Assembly (NCBI GenBank): GCA_050295355.1
Contig: JBNKPL010000040.1
Span: 1-20,290 of the forward strand
DNA length: 20,290 nucleotides
From: CBFDBF01 sp050295355
GTDB lineage: Bacteria; Pseudomonadota; Gammaproteobacteria; Chromatiales; Chromatiaceae
Direction: 5' to 3'
Part shown: positions 6,176-14,519 of the stretch, piece by piece
Layout of the letters: the number at the start of each line of letters is the position of its first letter
Numbering within the stretch: the stretch's first letter is position 1
Position numbers and translations under genes: made by a program
The notes under the pieces: generated by a model
What the model was told of the DNA's origin: nothing
Seen by the model: the letters and a program-made list of their open reading frames with translations, nothing else
The model's database searches: none

Positions 6176-7954
6176 CTATAGCGGCCAGACCCACAGGATG
6201 GTGGGTATGGAGACCAGCATCACCAGCAGTTCCAGCGGCAGTCCCATGCGCCAGTAATCACCGAAGCGGTAGCCCCCAGGGCCCATGATCAGGGTGTTGT
6301 TCTTGTGCCCGATGGGGGTGAGGAAGGCGCAGGAGGAGGCGACCGCCACGGCCATCAGGAAGGGGTCGGGATTGACCATCAGGCGGCTGGCGATATCCAC
6401 CGCCACTGGCGCGGCGATTACCGCGGTGGCGGTATTGTTCATCACGCTGGAGAGGGCGATGGTGACGATCATCAGCAGGGTCAGCACCACCACTGGCGAG
6501 TGGCCCGCGGATAGGGTGGTGATCCAGCCCGCGATCTGGGCCGTGGCGCCGCTGGTCTCCAGCGCAACGCCGATGGGGATCAACGATCCCAGCAGCACGA
6601 TCACTGGCCACTCCACCGATTCATAGACCTGGCGCGGCGGGACGATGCGGAGCATGGTGTAGAGGGCGACCACCGTGGCCAGAGCCACTGGCAGGTAGAG
6701 TATCCCGAGGGAGGAGAGAAGGATGGCGGCGGCGAAGATGGCGGTGGCGAGCCAGGCCTTCTGGCGCTGCACAAGCTCCAGCCCGCGTTCCGCCAGGGGC
6801 AGGGTGCCGAGCCAGAGACTGACCTCGTTGAGGCGTTTGCTGGGGCCGAACAGCAGCAGCACATCCCCGGCCTGGATAGGCAGTTTTTTCACCCGGTCGC
6901 GGAACTGGCGCCCCTGGCGGGAGACGCCGATCAGGGTGGTGTCGTGCCGATACTGCAGCTGCATGGTGAAGGTGGACCGCCCTTCGATGCGCGCCCCCTT
7001 GGGCACTACCACTTCCAGCAGCCCGAACACCTCGTCGGTCAGGCTCGGCGTTTCCGATTGGTTGGTACGGAAATCGAGGCCCATCGCCCCGGCAAAACTG
7101 TCCAGGGTCTCGGGCCCGGATTCGATCACCAGAATGTCGCCCGCCTGGATCGTGGTCCAGCGCGCCCGGCCGGGCAGCCGCAGGCCGTTGCGTATCAGCC
7201 CGGCGATGAGTACATCATGTTCATCCGCGATGTCGTCCAGGTCGCGCGGCCGTTGCCCTATCGCCTTTGACCCTTCAGGCACATGCAGCTCGGTGAGGTA
7301 GCCGCTGATGTCGATCAGCTCCTGGGAGATGTTCTGCTTCATGCGCTCCACGGGGATCAGGCGCCAGCCGATGGTGGCCACGAACAGCACCCCGGCCACG
7401 GCGCAGGCCAGTCCCACGGGCGTGAAGTCGAACATGGAGAACCCCTCTCCCAGGGTCTGCTCCCGAAACTCCGCGATGACGATATTGGGCGGGGTGCCGA
7501 TGAGGGTGATCATGCCGCCGAGGATGGTGGCGAAGGAGAGCGGCATCAGGGTGAGGGCGGGGCTGCGCTTGGCCCGGGCCGCCGCCTGCAGGTCCACGGG
7601 CATCAACATCGCCAGGGTCGCCACGTTATTCATGATGGCGGAGAGCAGGGCGGAGATGCCGGACATGGCGGCGATGTGCAGCTGCAGGGAGTGGGAGAGC
7701 TTCGCCACCTGGCGGGCCACGATCTCAATGGCGCCGGAACTGGAGAGGCCGCGGCTGACGATTAGCACCAGGGCGACAATGATGGTGGCGGGGTGGCCGA
7801 AACCCGAGAAGGCGTCCTCTTTCGGCACCAGGCCGAGCAACAGGGCCGCGATCAGCGCCAGGAAGGCCAGCAGGTCGTAGCGCCAGCGGCCCCAGATAAG
7901 CAACGCGAACAGCGTGATCAGCAGGCCGAAGAGCAGGGTTTGATCTGTCGCCAT
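6176..7954 (-). CDS. SLC13/DASS-type anion permease with two RCK_C (TrkA-C) domains
   Basis: This 592 aa inner-membrane protein has about five hydrophobic helices at 6-200, a soluble middle part and a second helix set at 400-592. SLC13/divalent anion:sodium symporter signatures are present: MNNVATLAMLMP at 108-119, LIGTPPNIVIAEF at 151-163 and the pseudo-repeat MNNTATAVIAAP at 505-516. Two RCK_C domains, about 212-292 and 310-385, interrupt the membrane halves and probably bind a regulatory ligand. Family members carry sulfate, dicarboxylates or other anions; the substrate cannot be read from the sequence. Sulfate is plausible given the sulfur-linked neighbours, but that is inference. An AGGA-type ribosome-binding site precedes the ATG. 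It lies 61 bp after truC on the same strand. Confidence 0.88.
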   Translation of the reverse strand: MATDQTLLFGLLITLFALLIWGRWRYDLLAFLALIAALLLGLVPKEDAFSGFGHPATIIVALVLIVSRGLSSSGAIEIVARQVAKLSHSLQLHIAAMSGISALLSAIMNNVATLAMLMPVDLQAAARAKRSPALTLMPLSFATILGGMITLIGTPPNIVIAEFREQTLGEGFSMFDFTPVGLACAVAGVLFVATIGWRLIPVERMKQNISQELIDISGYLTELHVPEGSKAIGQRPRDLDDIADEHDVLIAGLIRNGLRLPGRARWTTIQAGDILVIESGPETLDSFAGAMGLDFRTNQSETPSLTDEVFGLLEVVVPKGARIEGRSTFTMQLQYRHDTTLIGVSRQGRQFRDRVKKLPIQAGDVLLLFGPSKRLNEVSLWLGTLPLAERGLELVQRQKAWLATAIFAAAILLSSLGILYLPVALATVVALYTMLRIVPPRQVYESVEWPVIVLLGSLIPIGVALETSGATAQIAGWITTLSAGHSPVVVLTLLMIVTIALSSVMNNTATAVIAAPVAVDIASRLMVNPDPFLMAVAVASSCAFLTPIGHKNNTLIMGPGGYRFGDYWRMGLPLELLVMLVSIPTILWVWPL

Positions 7955-8015
7955 CTGGTATTCATCCTGGGGAGTCCTTATCCGCTAATTTAGCACATGG
8001 CGGGTTATTGCCTGG

Positions 8016-8705
8016 TCAATCCATGATCCATCCGAAACGCGAGAACAGCGCCGACAGCTCGGGTTCCGGCGCGGACTCGATCCGCATCTCTTCTCCTGTA
8101 TAGGGGTGGCGGAAGCGGAGTCCGGCGGCGGTCAGCAGCAGGCGCTGGATGCCGAACTCGTCCCGAAACAGCTGGTTGTGCTTGCCGTCGCCGTGGGTGG
8201 TGTCGCCCACGATGGGGTGGAAGATGTGCTTCATGTGTTTGCGGATCTGGTGCATGCGCCCGGTCTGGGGGGTGATCTGCAGCAGGGAGTAGCGGGCGGT
8301 CGGGTAGCGGCCCACGGGAAAGGGCAGCTCCACCTGCGCCCGTTTGCGGTAGTGGGTGACCGCCTCCTGCGGCTCTTTCCACTGCTCCTCCCGCAGCGGG
8401 TAGTCGATGACGCCCTCGTCATCCGCATAGCCGCGCACCACGGCGAGGTAGCGCTTCTCCACCCGCCGCTTCTCGAACTCCTGGGTCAGGAGCCGGGCCG
8501 AGTCCGAATCGAGGCCGAGGATCAGCGCCCCGGAGGTGGGGCGGTCCAGGCGATGTACGGGATAGACCCACTGGCCGATCTGGTCGCGCAGCATCTGCAA
8601 CACGAAACGGGTGTCTTCCGATATCCGGGTGCGATGCACCAGCAACCCAGGTGGCTTGTGGATGGCGATGAAATGGTCGTCGTGGTAGAGGATCGGCAGG
8701 GGCAT
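8016..8705 (-). CDS. truC: tRNA pseudouridine(65) synthase TruC
   Basis: This 229 aa RluA-family pseudouridine synthase starts with ILYHDDHFIAIHKPPGLLVH, which is typical of TruC. It carries the catalytic motif HRLDRPTSGALIL with Asp54 as the nucleophile. The PQTGRMHQIRKHMKHIFHPIVGD region (about 165-190) is the family's conserved substrate-binding loop with the R-x-H-Q-I-R-x-H signature. TruC makes pseudouridine at position 65 of tRNA-Ile and tRNA-Asp. Length and lack of an S4 domain fit TruC better than RluC or RluD. The gene is divergent from glnE, with 76 bp between start codons. RluA remains a less likely alternative. Confidence 0.9.
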   Translation of the reverse strand: MPLPILYHDDHFIAIHKPPGLLVHRTRISEDTRFVLQMLRDQIGQWVYPVHRLDRPTSGALILGLDSDSARLLTQEFEKRRVEKRYLAVVRGYADDEGVIDYPLREEQWKEPQEAVTHYRKRAQVELPFPVGRYPTARYSLLQITPQTGRMHQIRKHMKHIFHPIVGDTTHGDGKHNQLFRDEFGIQRLLLTAAGLRFRHPYTGEEMRIESAPEPELSALFSRFGWIMD

Positions 8706-8714
8706 GGGCGGTCG

Positions 8715-8744
8715 ATGGCAACGGGGATGGCCCTATTCTACAAT
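8715..8744 (+). promoter_or_regulatory. Possible sigma-70 promoter for glnE
   Basis: ATGGCA (8715-8720) and TACAAT (8739-8744) are separated by 18 bp, each close to the sigma-70 consensus boxes, about 38 bp upstream of the chosen glnE start. It overlaps the start region of the divergent truC. Weak evidence only. Confidence 0.25.
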
Positions 8745-8781
8745 CAATCCTTTCGGGCAGTGTGATAACAAAAGGGCAGAG

Positions 8782-11646
8782 ATGCAGGGCGACAAACCAA
8801 TACATCCCGCGGAACAGGCGGAGAGGCAGTGGCAACACTGGCTTGAGCAGGCCGCGGCGGCGGGGGGGAAGACGGAGTTCCCCGAGCCGTTCGTGGCTGA
8901 TCTCAAGCGGGTCTGGGAGGCGAGCGATTTTGTGGCCCAGAGTTGCCTGCGCGATGCGGAGCTGCTGCCCGCCCTTCAGGACGGCGGGGCGCTGGAGCAG
9001 ATCCTGGAGCCGGGGGAGATGGCGGCGCAATTGGCGGCGCGGCTGGCCGATGTGACGGATGAGGAGGTGCTGCATCGGGTCCTGCGCCGCTTTCGGCGGG
9101 AGCAGATGGTGCGCATCATCTGGCGCGATCTCACCCGCAAGGCGAGCCTCACCGAGACCCTGGAGGATCTCTCCGAGCTGGCGGACATCTCCATCCGCCA
9201 GGCCCTGGATCATCTCTATGCGTGGGCGCTGGCCAAGCAGGGGGTGCCGCGCAGCGTGGACGGGGAGCAGCAGCGCCTGGTGGTGCTCGCCATGGGCAAG
9301 CTGGGCGCGCGGGAGCTGAATCTCTCCTCGGACATCGATCTGATCTTCGCCTATCCCGAGGTGGGTCAGGTGGAGGGGGGGCGCTACCAGACCAACGAAC
9401 AGTTTTTTATCCGCCTCTGCCAGCAGCTCATCAAGGCGCTGGGCGGCCTGACGGCGGACGGTTTCGTGTTCCGCGTGGATGCCCGCCTGCGGCCCTTCGG
9501 CGAGTCCGGCCCCCTGGCCATGAATTTCGACGCCATGGAGGAGTATTACCAGTCCCAGGCGCGGGAGTGGGAGCGTTACGCCATGGTGAAGGCGCGGGTG
9601 GTGGCCGGCGATTCGGACGCGGGTGAGCGGCTGATGGAGATGCTGCGCCCCTTTGTCTATCGCCGCTATCTGGATTTCGGCGCCTTTGAATCCCTGCGTG
9701 AGATGAAACTGCTGATCAGCCGCGAACTGAAGCGCAAGGGCATGGCCGACAACGTCAAGCTGGGTCCGGGCGGCATCCGCGAGGTGGAGTTCATCGGCCA
9801 GGCGTTTCAGCTCATCCGCGGCGGTCGCGATCCGGACCTGCAAATCCGACCGATCCTGCCGGTTTTGGGTCTGCTGGCGGAGAAGGAGCTGCTGCCGGAC
9901 TATGTGGTGCGCGAGCTGAAAGAGGCCTATGAATTTTTGCGTCTGGTGGAGAACCGAATACAGGCCTGGCAGGACGCCCAGACCCATCTGCTGCCAGAGG
10001 ACGCCACGGGACGTCTGCGCATGGCCCGCGCCATGGGGTTCGATGCCTGGGAGGCCTTTTTCGAGACCCTGGAGCAGCACCGCCGCCGGGTTCAGGGCCA
10101 CTTCGACAAGGTGTTCGCCGCGCCCCAGGCTGGCGACGACGAAGAGAAGGCGGCGCCCCTGCTGTTGAGCCTGTGGCGCGGCCAGCTGACGGAAGAGCAG
10201 GCGCTGGAAGTATTGTCAGAGACGGGCTTTCCGCAGCCGCAGGAGACCCTGCGCAAGCTGACCCTGTTTCGTGACTCCCGCCCCTGCCGCAGCATGGAGT
10301 CCCGGGGTCAGCAGCGGATGGAGCAGCTGATGCCCATGCTGCTGGAGGCGGTGGCCGGGGTGGAGGATCCGGAGCTGACCCTGGAGCGGGTACTGGGGCT
10401 GTTGGAGTCCATCGCCCGCCGCACCGCCTATATCGCCCTGCTGGTGGAGAGTCCCATCGCCCTCTCCCAGCTGGTGCGCCTGAGCGGCGTCAGCCCTTGG
10501 ATTGCCCATAAGCTGACCCGCTATCCCCTGCTGCTGGACGAACTGCTGGACCCGCGCCGGCTCTATACCCCCCTGCGCCGGGACAGGCTGGACGCGGAGC
10601 TGGACACCCTGTTCAGCAACATTGACGCGGAGGATCTGGAGCAGCAGATGGAGCGGCTGCGCCAGTTCGCCCAGAGCAGTCTGCTGCGGGTGGCGGCGGC
10701 CGATATCACCGAGGTGATCCCGCTGATGGTGGTGAGCGACTACCTCACCTGGACTGCGGAGGCGGTCACCGCCCGGGTGCTGGAGTTGAGCTGGGACCAC
10801 CTGACGAGGCGGCATGGAAAACCTTCCGGCATCCCGGGAGGCGGTCAGGGCTTCGCCGTGATCGCCTATGGAAAAATGGGCGGTATCGAATTGGGCTACG
10901 GCTCCGACCTCGATCTGGTGTTTCTGCACGGCAACGATGATATCAATGCCATGACCGACGGCGAGCGCCCGGTGGCGAACGATGTGTTTTATGTGCGGCT
11001 CGGGCAGCGCATGATCCATCTGTTCACTACCCGTACGCCATCCGGCCTGCTGTACGAAGTGGATATGCGTCTGCGGCCGAGCGGTAACTCCGGCATCCTG
11101 GCCGCCTCGCTGACCTCTTTTGAGCAGTACCAAAAGGAGCAGGCGTGGACCTGGGAGCACCAGGCGCTGTTGCGGGCGCGTTTTATCGCCGGCGATCCCT
11201 GGATGGCGGAGCGGTTCCAGGAGATCCGCCGGCAGGTGCTGTCGCAGGAGCGCGATCCCGACAAGTTGCGCGCGGAAGTGCGCGAGATGCGGGAGAAGAT
11301 GCGCCAATCCCTGGATAAATCCAAACAGGGTTGGTTTGATCTGAAGCAGAGCCGGGGCGGTATCGCGGATATCGAATTTATGGTTCAATATTCGGTCCTG
11401 CGCTGGGCCCACCAATACCCGGATCTGCTCGACTGGACGGACAATATCCGCCTGCTGGAGAGTTTGGCCAGATATGAGATCCTGGACGGGGAAACAACCC
11501 AACTGCTGTCTGACGCCTACCGGACCTTCCGTGCGGTTTACCATCGCAATGCGTTGCGGGAACTGCCGGGTCTGGCGGCCGAGAACGAGCTGATAGAGGA
11601 GCGGACGGCGGTGCAGGAGATCTGGCAAACCGTGATGGGGGAGTAG
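8782..11646 (+). CDS. glnE: Bifunctional glutamine synthetase adenylyltransferase/adenylyl-removing enzyme
   Basis: From the ATG at 8782 the protein is 954 aa, close to E. coli GlnE (about 946). The frame stays open upstream to 8704, but that part overlaps the truC start and looks like random coding; an AGGG lies just before 8782. The two nucleotidyltransferase domains are both intact. The N-terminal deadenylylating domain has SSDIDLIFAYPE at about 180-190, and the C-terminal adenylylating domain has YGSDLDLVFLHGND at about 705-716, each with the D-x-D metal ligands. A conserved KLGPGGIREVEFI and its counterpart KQSRGGIADIEFMVQ lie after them. GlnE adds and removes AMP on glutamine synthetase in response to PII (GlnB) and glutamine. 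ilvE follows 45 bp downstream. Confidence 0.97.
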   Translation: MQGDKPIHPAEQAERQWQHWLEQAAAAGGKTEFPEPFVADLKRVWEASDFVAQSCLRDAELLPALQDGGALEQILEPGEMAAQLAARLADVTDEEVLHRVLRRFRREQMVRIIWRDLTRKASLTETLEDLSELADISIRQALDHLYAWALAKQGVPRSVDGEQQRLVVLAMGKLGARELNLSSDIDLIFAYPEVGQVEGGRYQTNEQFFIRLCQQLIKALGGLTADGFVFRVDARLRPFGESGPLAMNFDAMEEYYQSQAREWERYAMVKARVVAGDSDAGERLMEMLRPFVYRRYLDFGAFESLREMKLLISRELKRKGMADNVKLGPGGIREVEFIGQAFQLIRGGRDPDLQIRPILPVLGLLAEKELLPDYVVRELKEAYEFLRLVENRIQAWQDAQTHLLPEDATGRLRMARAMGFDAWEAFFETLEQHRRRVQGHFDKVFAAPQAGDDEEKAAPLLLSLWRGQLTEEQALEVLSETGFPQPQETLRKLTLFRDSRPCRSMESRGQQRMEQLMPMLLEAVAGVEDPELTLERVLGLLESIARRTAYIALLVESPIALSQLVRLSGVSPWIAHKLTRYPLLLDELLDPRRLYTPLRRDRLDAELDTLFSNIDAEDLEQQMERLRQFAQSSLLRVAAADITEVIPLMVVSDYLTWTAEAVTARVLELSWDHLTRRHGKPSGIPGGGQGFAVIAYGKMGGIELGYGSDLDLVFLHGNDDINAMTDGERPVANDVFYVRLGQRMIHLFTTRTPSGLLYEVDMRLRPSGNSGILAASLTSFEQYQKEQAWTWEHQALLRARFIAGDPWMAERFQEIRRQVLSQERDPDKLRAEVREMREKMRQSLDKSKQGWFDLKQSRGGIADIEFMVQYSVLRWAHQYPDLLDWTDNIRLLESLARYEILDGETTQLLSDAYRTFRAVYHRNALRELPGLAAENELIEERTAVQEIWQTVMGE

Positions 11647-11679
11647 GCCCCCGGCGCGGGAATTTGAAATCCTGATTTT

Positions 11680-11685
11680 GAGGAG
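11680..11685 (+). promoter_or_regulatory. Strong ribosome-binding site of ilvE
   Basis: GAGGAG stands six bases before the ATG at 11692. It fixes that start and indicates efficient translation independent of glnE. Confidence 0.7.
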
Positions 11686-11691
11686 AATTCG

Positions 11692-12615
11692 ATGCAGACG
11701 ATGGCAGATCGTGACGGAGTGATCTGGCTGGATGGCGAGATGGTGCCCTGGCGTGAGGCCAAGGTGCATGTGCTGACCCACACCCTTCACTACGGGACCG
11801 GGGTGTTCGAGGGTGTGCGCGCCTACAAGACCGACCAGGGAGCCGCCATTTTCCGTCTGCAGGAACATACGGACCGGCTCTTCCGTTCCGCCCACATCCT
11901 GGGCATGTCCATGCCCTTCGATGCGGACACCATGAACGAGGCGCAAAAGGCGGTGGTGCGGGAAAACAACCTCGATTCCGCCTATATCCGGCCCATGTGT
12001 TTTTACGGCTCCGAGGGCATGGGGCTGCGCGCGGATAACCTGCAGGTGCACACCATGGTGGCGGCCTGGAGTTGGGGCGCCTATCTGGGTGAAGAGCTGC
12101 TGGAGAAAGGGATCCGGGTTAAGGTCTCCTCCTTTACCCGTCACCATGTGAACATCACCATGTGCCGCGCCAAGGCGAACGGCAACTACATGAACTCCAT
12201 GATGGCGCTGAAAGAGGCGCTGGACTGCGGTTATGACGAGGCGCTGCTGCTGGACGCGGAGGGCTATGTGATGGAAGGCTCCGGCGAGAACATCTTCATT
12301 GTCCGCGACGGCGTGATCTATACCCCGGACCTCACCTCCGCCCTGGACGGCATCACCCGCAACACGGTGATGGTGCTGTGTAAGGAGCTGGGTATCCCGG
12401 TGGTGGAGAAACGCATCACCCGCGACGAGGTCTATATCGCCGACGAGGCCTTTTTTACCGGCACCGCCGCCGAGGTGACGCCGATCCGCGAAGTGGATAA
12501 GCGGATCATCGGCAAGGGTGGCCGCGGGCCCATCACCGAGCGGCTGCAGGGTCTCTATTTCGACCAGGTGCACGGCCGCCGGGATGAGCATCCCTACTGG
12601 CTGACCCTGGTATAA
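11692..12615 (+). CDS. ilvE: Branched-chain amino acid aminotransferase
   Basis: A 307 aa fold-type IV PLP enzyme, the usual IlvE length. The N-terminus reads IWLDGEMVPWREAKVHVLTH and THTLHYGTGVFEGVRAY, both hallmark IlvE segments. The PLP-binding lysine is Lys161 in CRAKANGNYMNSM. The following EGYVMEGSGENIFIV and FFTGTAAEVTPI segments bind the cofactor phosphate and substrate. The enzyme interconverts valine, leucine and isoleucine with their 2-oxo acids, using glutamate/2-oxoglutarate, in the cytoplasm. glnE lies upstream and a small zinc-finger gene follows after 15 bp, making co-transcription into the waa genes possible. Confidence 0.97.
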   Translation: MQTMADRDGVIWLDGEMVPWREAKVHVLTHTLHYGTGVFEGVRAYKTDQGAAIFRLQEHTDRLFRSAHILGMSMPFDADTMNEAQKAVVRENNLDSAYIRPMCFYGSEGMGLRADNLQVHTMVAAWSWGAYLGEELLEKGIRVKVSSFTRHHVNITMCRAKANGNYMNSMMALKEALDCGYDEALLLDAEGYVMEGSGENIFIVRDGVIYTPDLTSALDGITRNTVMVLCKELGIPVVEKRITRDEVYIADEAFFTGTAAEVTPIREVDKRIIGKGGRGPITERLQGLYFDQVHGRRDEHPYWLTLV

Positions 12616-12630
12616 AGGGAGAGGACGATT

Positions 12631-12816
12631 ATGCCCCAAGTTGCACCCCAAATTACGGACGCGGTCACCCAGGTGAGCCGCAAGGATCTGCCCGTCTGCT
12701 GTCCGGGCCGTCAGACCGATTCCGCGGCGCTGCATCCGCGGGTCTATCTGCCGATGAAAAAAGGCCGGGTGGCGACCTGTCCCTACTGCAGCGCCCGTTA
12801 TCAGCTGGTCGACTGA
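12631..12816 (+). CDS. Small zf-CHCC zinc-finger protein
   Basis: A 61 aa protein with the zf-CHCC pattern (NDUFS6-like): Cys23/Cys24 in LPVCCPG, His35 in LHPRVYL, and Cys50 and Cys53 in TCPYCSARYQL. Four of these would bind one zinc ion. The family is widespread in proteobacteria next to ilvE and waaF and is related to the NDUFS6 subunit of mitochondrial complex I, but no bacterial function is firmly known. A GGGAGAGG ribosome-binding site precedes the ATG. It starts 15 bp after ilvE and ends 9 bp before waaF, so it is part of the same transcription unit. Confidence 0.85.
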   Translation: MPQVAPQITDAVTQVSRKDLPVCCPGRQTDSAALHPRVYLPMKKGRVATCPYCSARYQLVD

Positions 12817-12825
12817 CGCCGCCGT

Positions 12826-13854
12826 TTGAGCACGCCCTCCCGCATCCTGGTGGTAGGCCCCTCGTGGGTTGGCGACATGGTCATGGCCCAGAGCCTGTTC
12901 AAGGCGCTGGCGGAAAAACATCCGGGCGTCGCCATTGATGTGCTGGCCCCAGGCTGGAGCCTGCCGCTGCTGGAGCGCATGCCGGAGGTCTCTCAGGCCA
13001 TCGATATGCCCCTGGGCCACGGGCAGTTCGGCCTGAAGCAGCGCTGGCGGCTGGGTAAATCCCTGGCGCGGCGTAACTACGACCAGGCAATCCTGCTGCC
13101 CAACTCATGGAAGTCGGCGCTGACACCCTTCGCGGCCGGGATACCGATCCGGACCGGCTGGGTGGGCGAGATGCGCTACGGTCTGCTGAACGATATTCGC
13201 CGTTTGGACAAGAGCCGGCTCACCATGACGGTGCAGCGTTTCGTGGCCCTGGCGGAACCGGCCGATGTGAAAGAGGTGCCGTCTATCCAGGCGCCCGAAC
13301 TCACGGTAAGGCCGGAGGATGTGGAGTTGGCGCTGAATGCGCTCCATCTGGAGCGGGACGGCTCCCGCTTGCTGGTGCTCTGCCCGGGGGCCGAATATGG
13401 CGCCGCCAAGCGCTGGCCGGAATCGCGGTATGGCGAGCTGGCGGCGGAGATGATGGACCTGGGGTGGTCGGTCTGGCTGTTCGGTTCCGAAAAGGATCGG
13501 GCGGTGTGCCGGGCCATCAATGACTACGCGGGAGACCGCTGTGTGGATCTCAGCGGCGTCACTTCCCTTGCCCAGGCGGTGGATCTGATGTCCCTGGCCG
13601 ATGCGGTGGTGAGCAATGATTCCGGGCTGATGCATGTGGCGGCGGCCCTGGACCGGCCCCTGGTGGCGGTGTACGGTTCTTCGGATCCCGGTTTTACACC
13701 GCCCCTGAACCGGCGGCACCGGGTCATCTCAATGGGGCTGGAGTGCAGTCCCTGTTTTAAGCGTGAATGTCCCGAAGGGCATCTGGACTGCCTGAATGGG
13801 ATCGGAGTGGAGCAGGTGGCCAGTGCGCTATTGGAACTGGCGGAAGAGAATTAG
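12826..13854 (+). CDS. waaF: ADP-heptose:LPS heptosyltransferase II
   Basis: This 342 aa GT9-family glycosyltransferase starts at a TTG codon that gives STPSRILVVGPSWVGDMVMAQSL, the canonical WaaF N-terminus with its glycine-rich turn. Other signatures are CPGAEYGAAKRWPESRYGELA at about 185-205 and SNDSGLMHVAAALDRPLVAVYG at about 262-285, which bind ADP-heptose. A cysteine-rich ECSPCFKRECPEGHLDCL segment lies near the C-terminus, as is usual for WaaF. It adds the second L-glycero-D-manno-heptose to the inner core of LPS at the cytoplasmic face of the inner membrane. No good ribosome-binding site is visible, so translation is probably coupled to the upstream zf-CHCC gene, which ends 9 bp before. 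cysC follows after 4 bp. Confidence 0.95.
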   Translation: MSTPSRILVVGPSWVGDMVMAQSLFKALAEKHPGVAIDVLAPGWSLPLLERMPEVSQAIDMPLGHGQFGLKQRWRLGKSLARRNYDQAILLPNSWKSALTPFAAGIPIRTGWVGEMRYGLLNDIRRLDKSRLTMTVQRFVALAEPADVKEVPSIQAPELTVRPEDVELALNALHLERDGSRLLVLCPGAEYGAAKRWPESRYGELAAEMMDLGWSVWLFGSEKDRAVCRAINDYAGDRCVDLSGVTSLAQAVDLMSLADAVVSNDSGLMHVAAALDRPLVAVYGSSDPGFTPPLNRRHRVISMGLECSPCFKRECPEGHLDCLNGIGVEQVASALLELAEEN

Positions 13855-13858
13855 GTGA

Positions 13859-14494
13859 ATGGATAAAAACAAACATATTGTCTGGCACAAGCCCGCAGTG
13901 AGCCGCGACGACCGGGAACAGCAGAGCGGACACAAGAGTTTCGTGCTCTGGTTTACCGGCCTCTCCGGCGCCGGCAAGTCCACCCTCGCCAATGCGGTGG
14001 AAAAGCGGCTGTTTGATATGGGCTGTAACTCCTTCGTGTTTGACGGCGATAACGTGCGCCACGGCCTGTGCGCCGATCTGGGATTCAGTGAAGAGGACCG
14101 CCAGGAGAACATCCGCCGCATCGGCGAGATGACCAAGCTGTTCATGGAGGCGGGGGTGGTCGCCATGACCGCCTTTATCTCTCCCTACCGCGAGGACCGG
14201 CGGCGGGTGCGCGAACTGATGCCGGAGGGTGATTTTATCGAGGTCTATGTCCGCTGCTCCCTCAAGGTGTGTGAAGAACGCGACGTGAAGGGCAACTACG
14301 CCAAGGCGCGCGCGGGCCTGATCCCCAACTACACCGGCATCTCCTCGCCCTATGAAGAGCCGGAACAGCCGGAGATCGTGGTGGATACGGACGACCAGAC
14401 CCTGGACGAGAGTGTGGAGGTAGTGCTGGATTATCTGCGTTCCAAAGGATTGATCTCTGAGCAGGTGAGCGGGGCGGGCGCGGTCCAGGCCTAA
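13859..14494 (+). CDS. cysC: Adenylylsulfate (APS) kinase
   Basis: A 211 aa protein with all the CysC hallmarks: an N-terminal NIVWH-type motif (HIVWHKPAVSRDDRE), the P-loop GLSGAGKST at 34-42, FDGDNVRHGLCADLGF at 61-76, the lid motif AFISPYREDR, and KARAGLIPNYTGISSPYEEPEQPE. APS kinase phosphorylates adenosine 5'-phosphosulfate to PAPS, the donor for sulfate assimilation and sulfotransferases. It is a free-standing CysC, not a CysN-CysC fusion. It starts 4 bp after waaF and ends 25 bp before waaC, so it is embedded in the LPS core operon. No sulfotransferase or cysDN gene is in the window. The last 12 residues extend past the usual CysC end and are low in information. Confidence 0.95.
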   Translation: MDKNKHIVWHKPAVSRDDREQQSGHKSFVLWFTGLSGAGKSTLANAVEKRLFDMGCNSFVFDGDNVRHGLCADLGFSEEDRQENIRRIGEMTKLFMEAGVVAMTAFISPYREDRRRVRELMPEGDFIEVYVRCSLKVCEERDVKGNYAKARAGLIPNYTGISSPYEEPEQPEIVVDTDDQTLDESVEVVLDYLRSKGLISEQVSGAGAVQA

Positions 14495-14519
14495 ATATCT
14501 TCACGCCACTAAAACGGTC

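Noticed and set aside
8419..10101. 560-codon minus-strand frame over truC and glnE
   Set aside because: Same reason; it overlaps truC in another frame and crosses the truC-glnE promoter region.
10216..13020. 934-codon open frame on the minus strand over glnE, ilvE, the zf-CHCC gene and waaF
   Set aside because: It is a by-product of high-GC codon bias. Its His/Gln/Arg-rich composition resembles no protein, and well-supported genes lie opposite.
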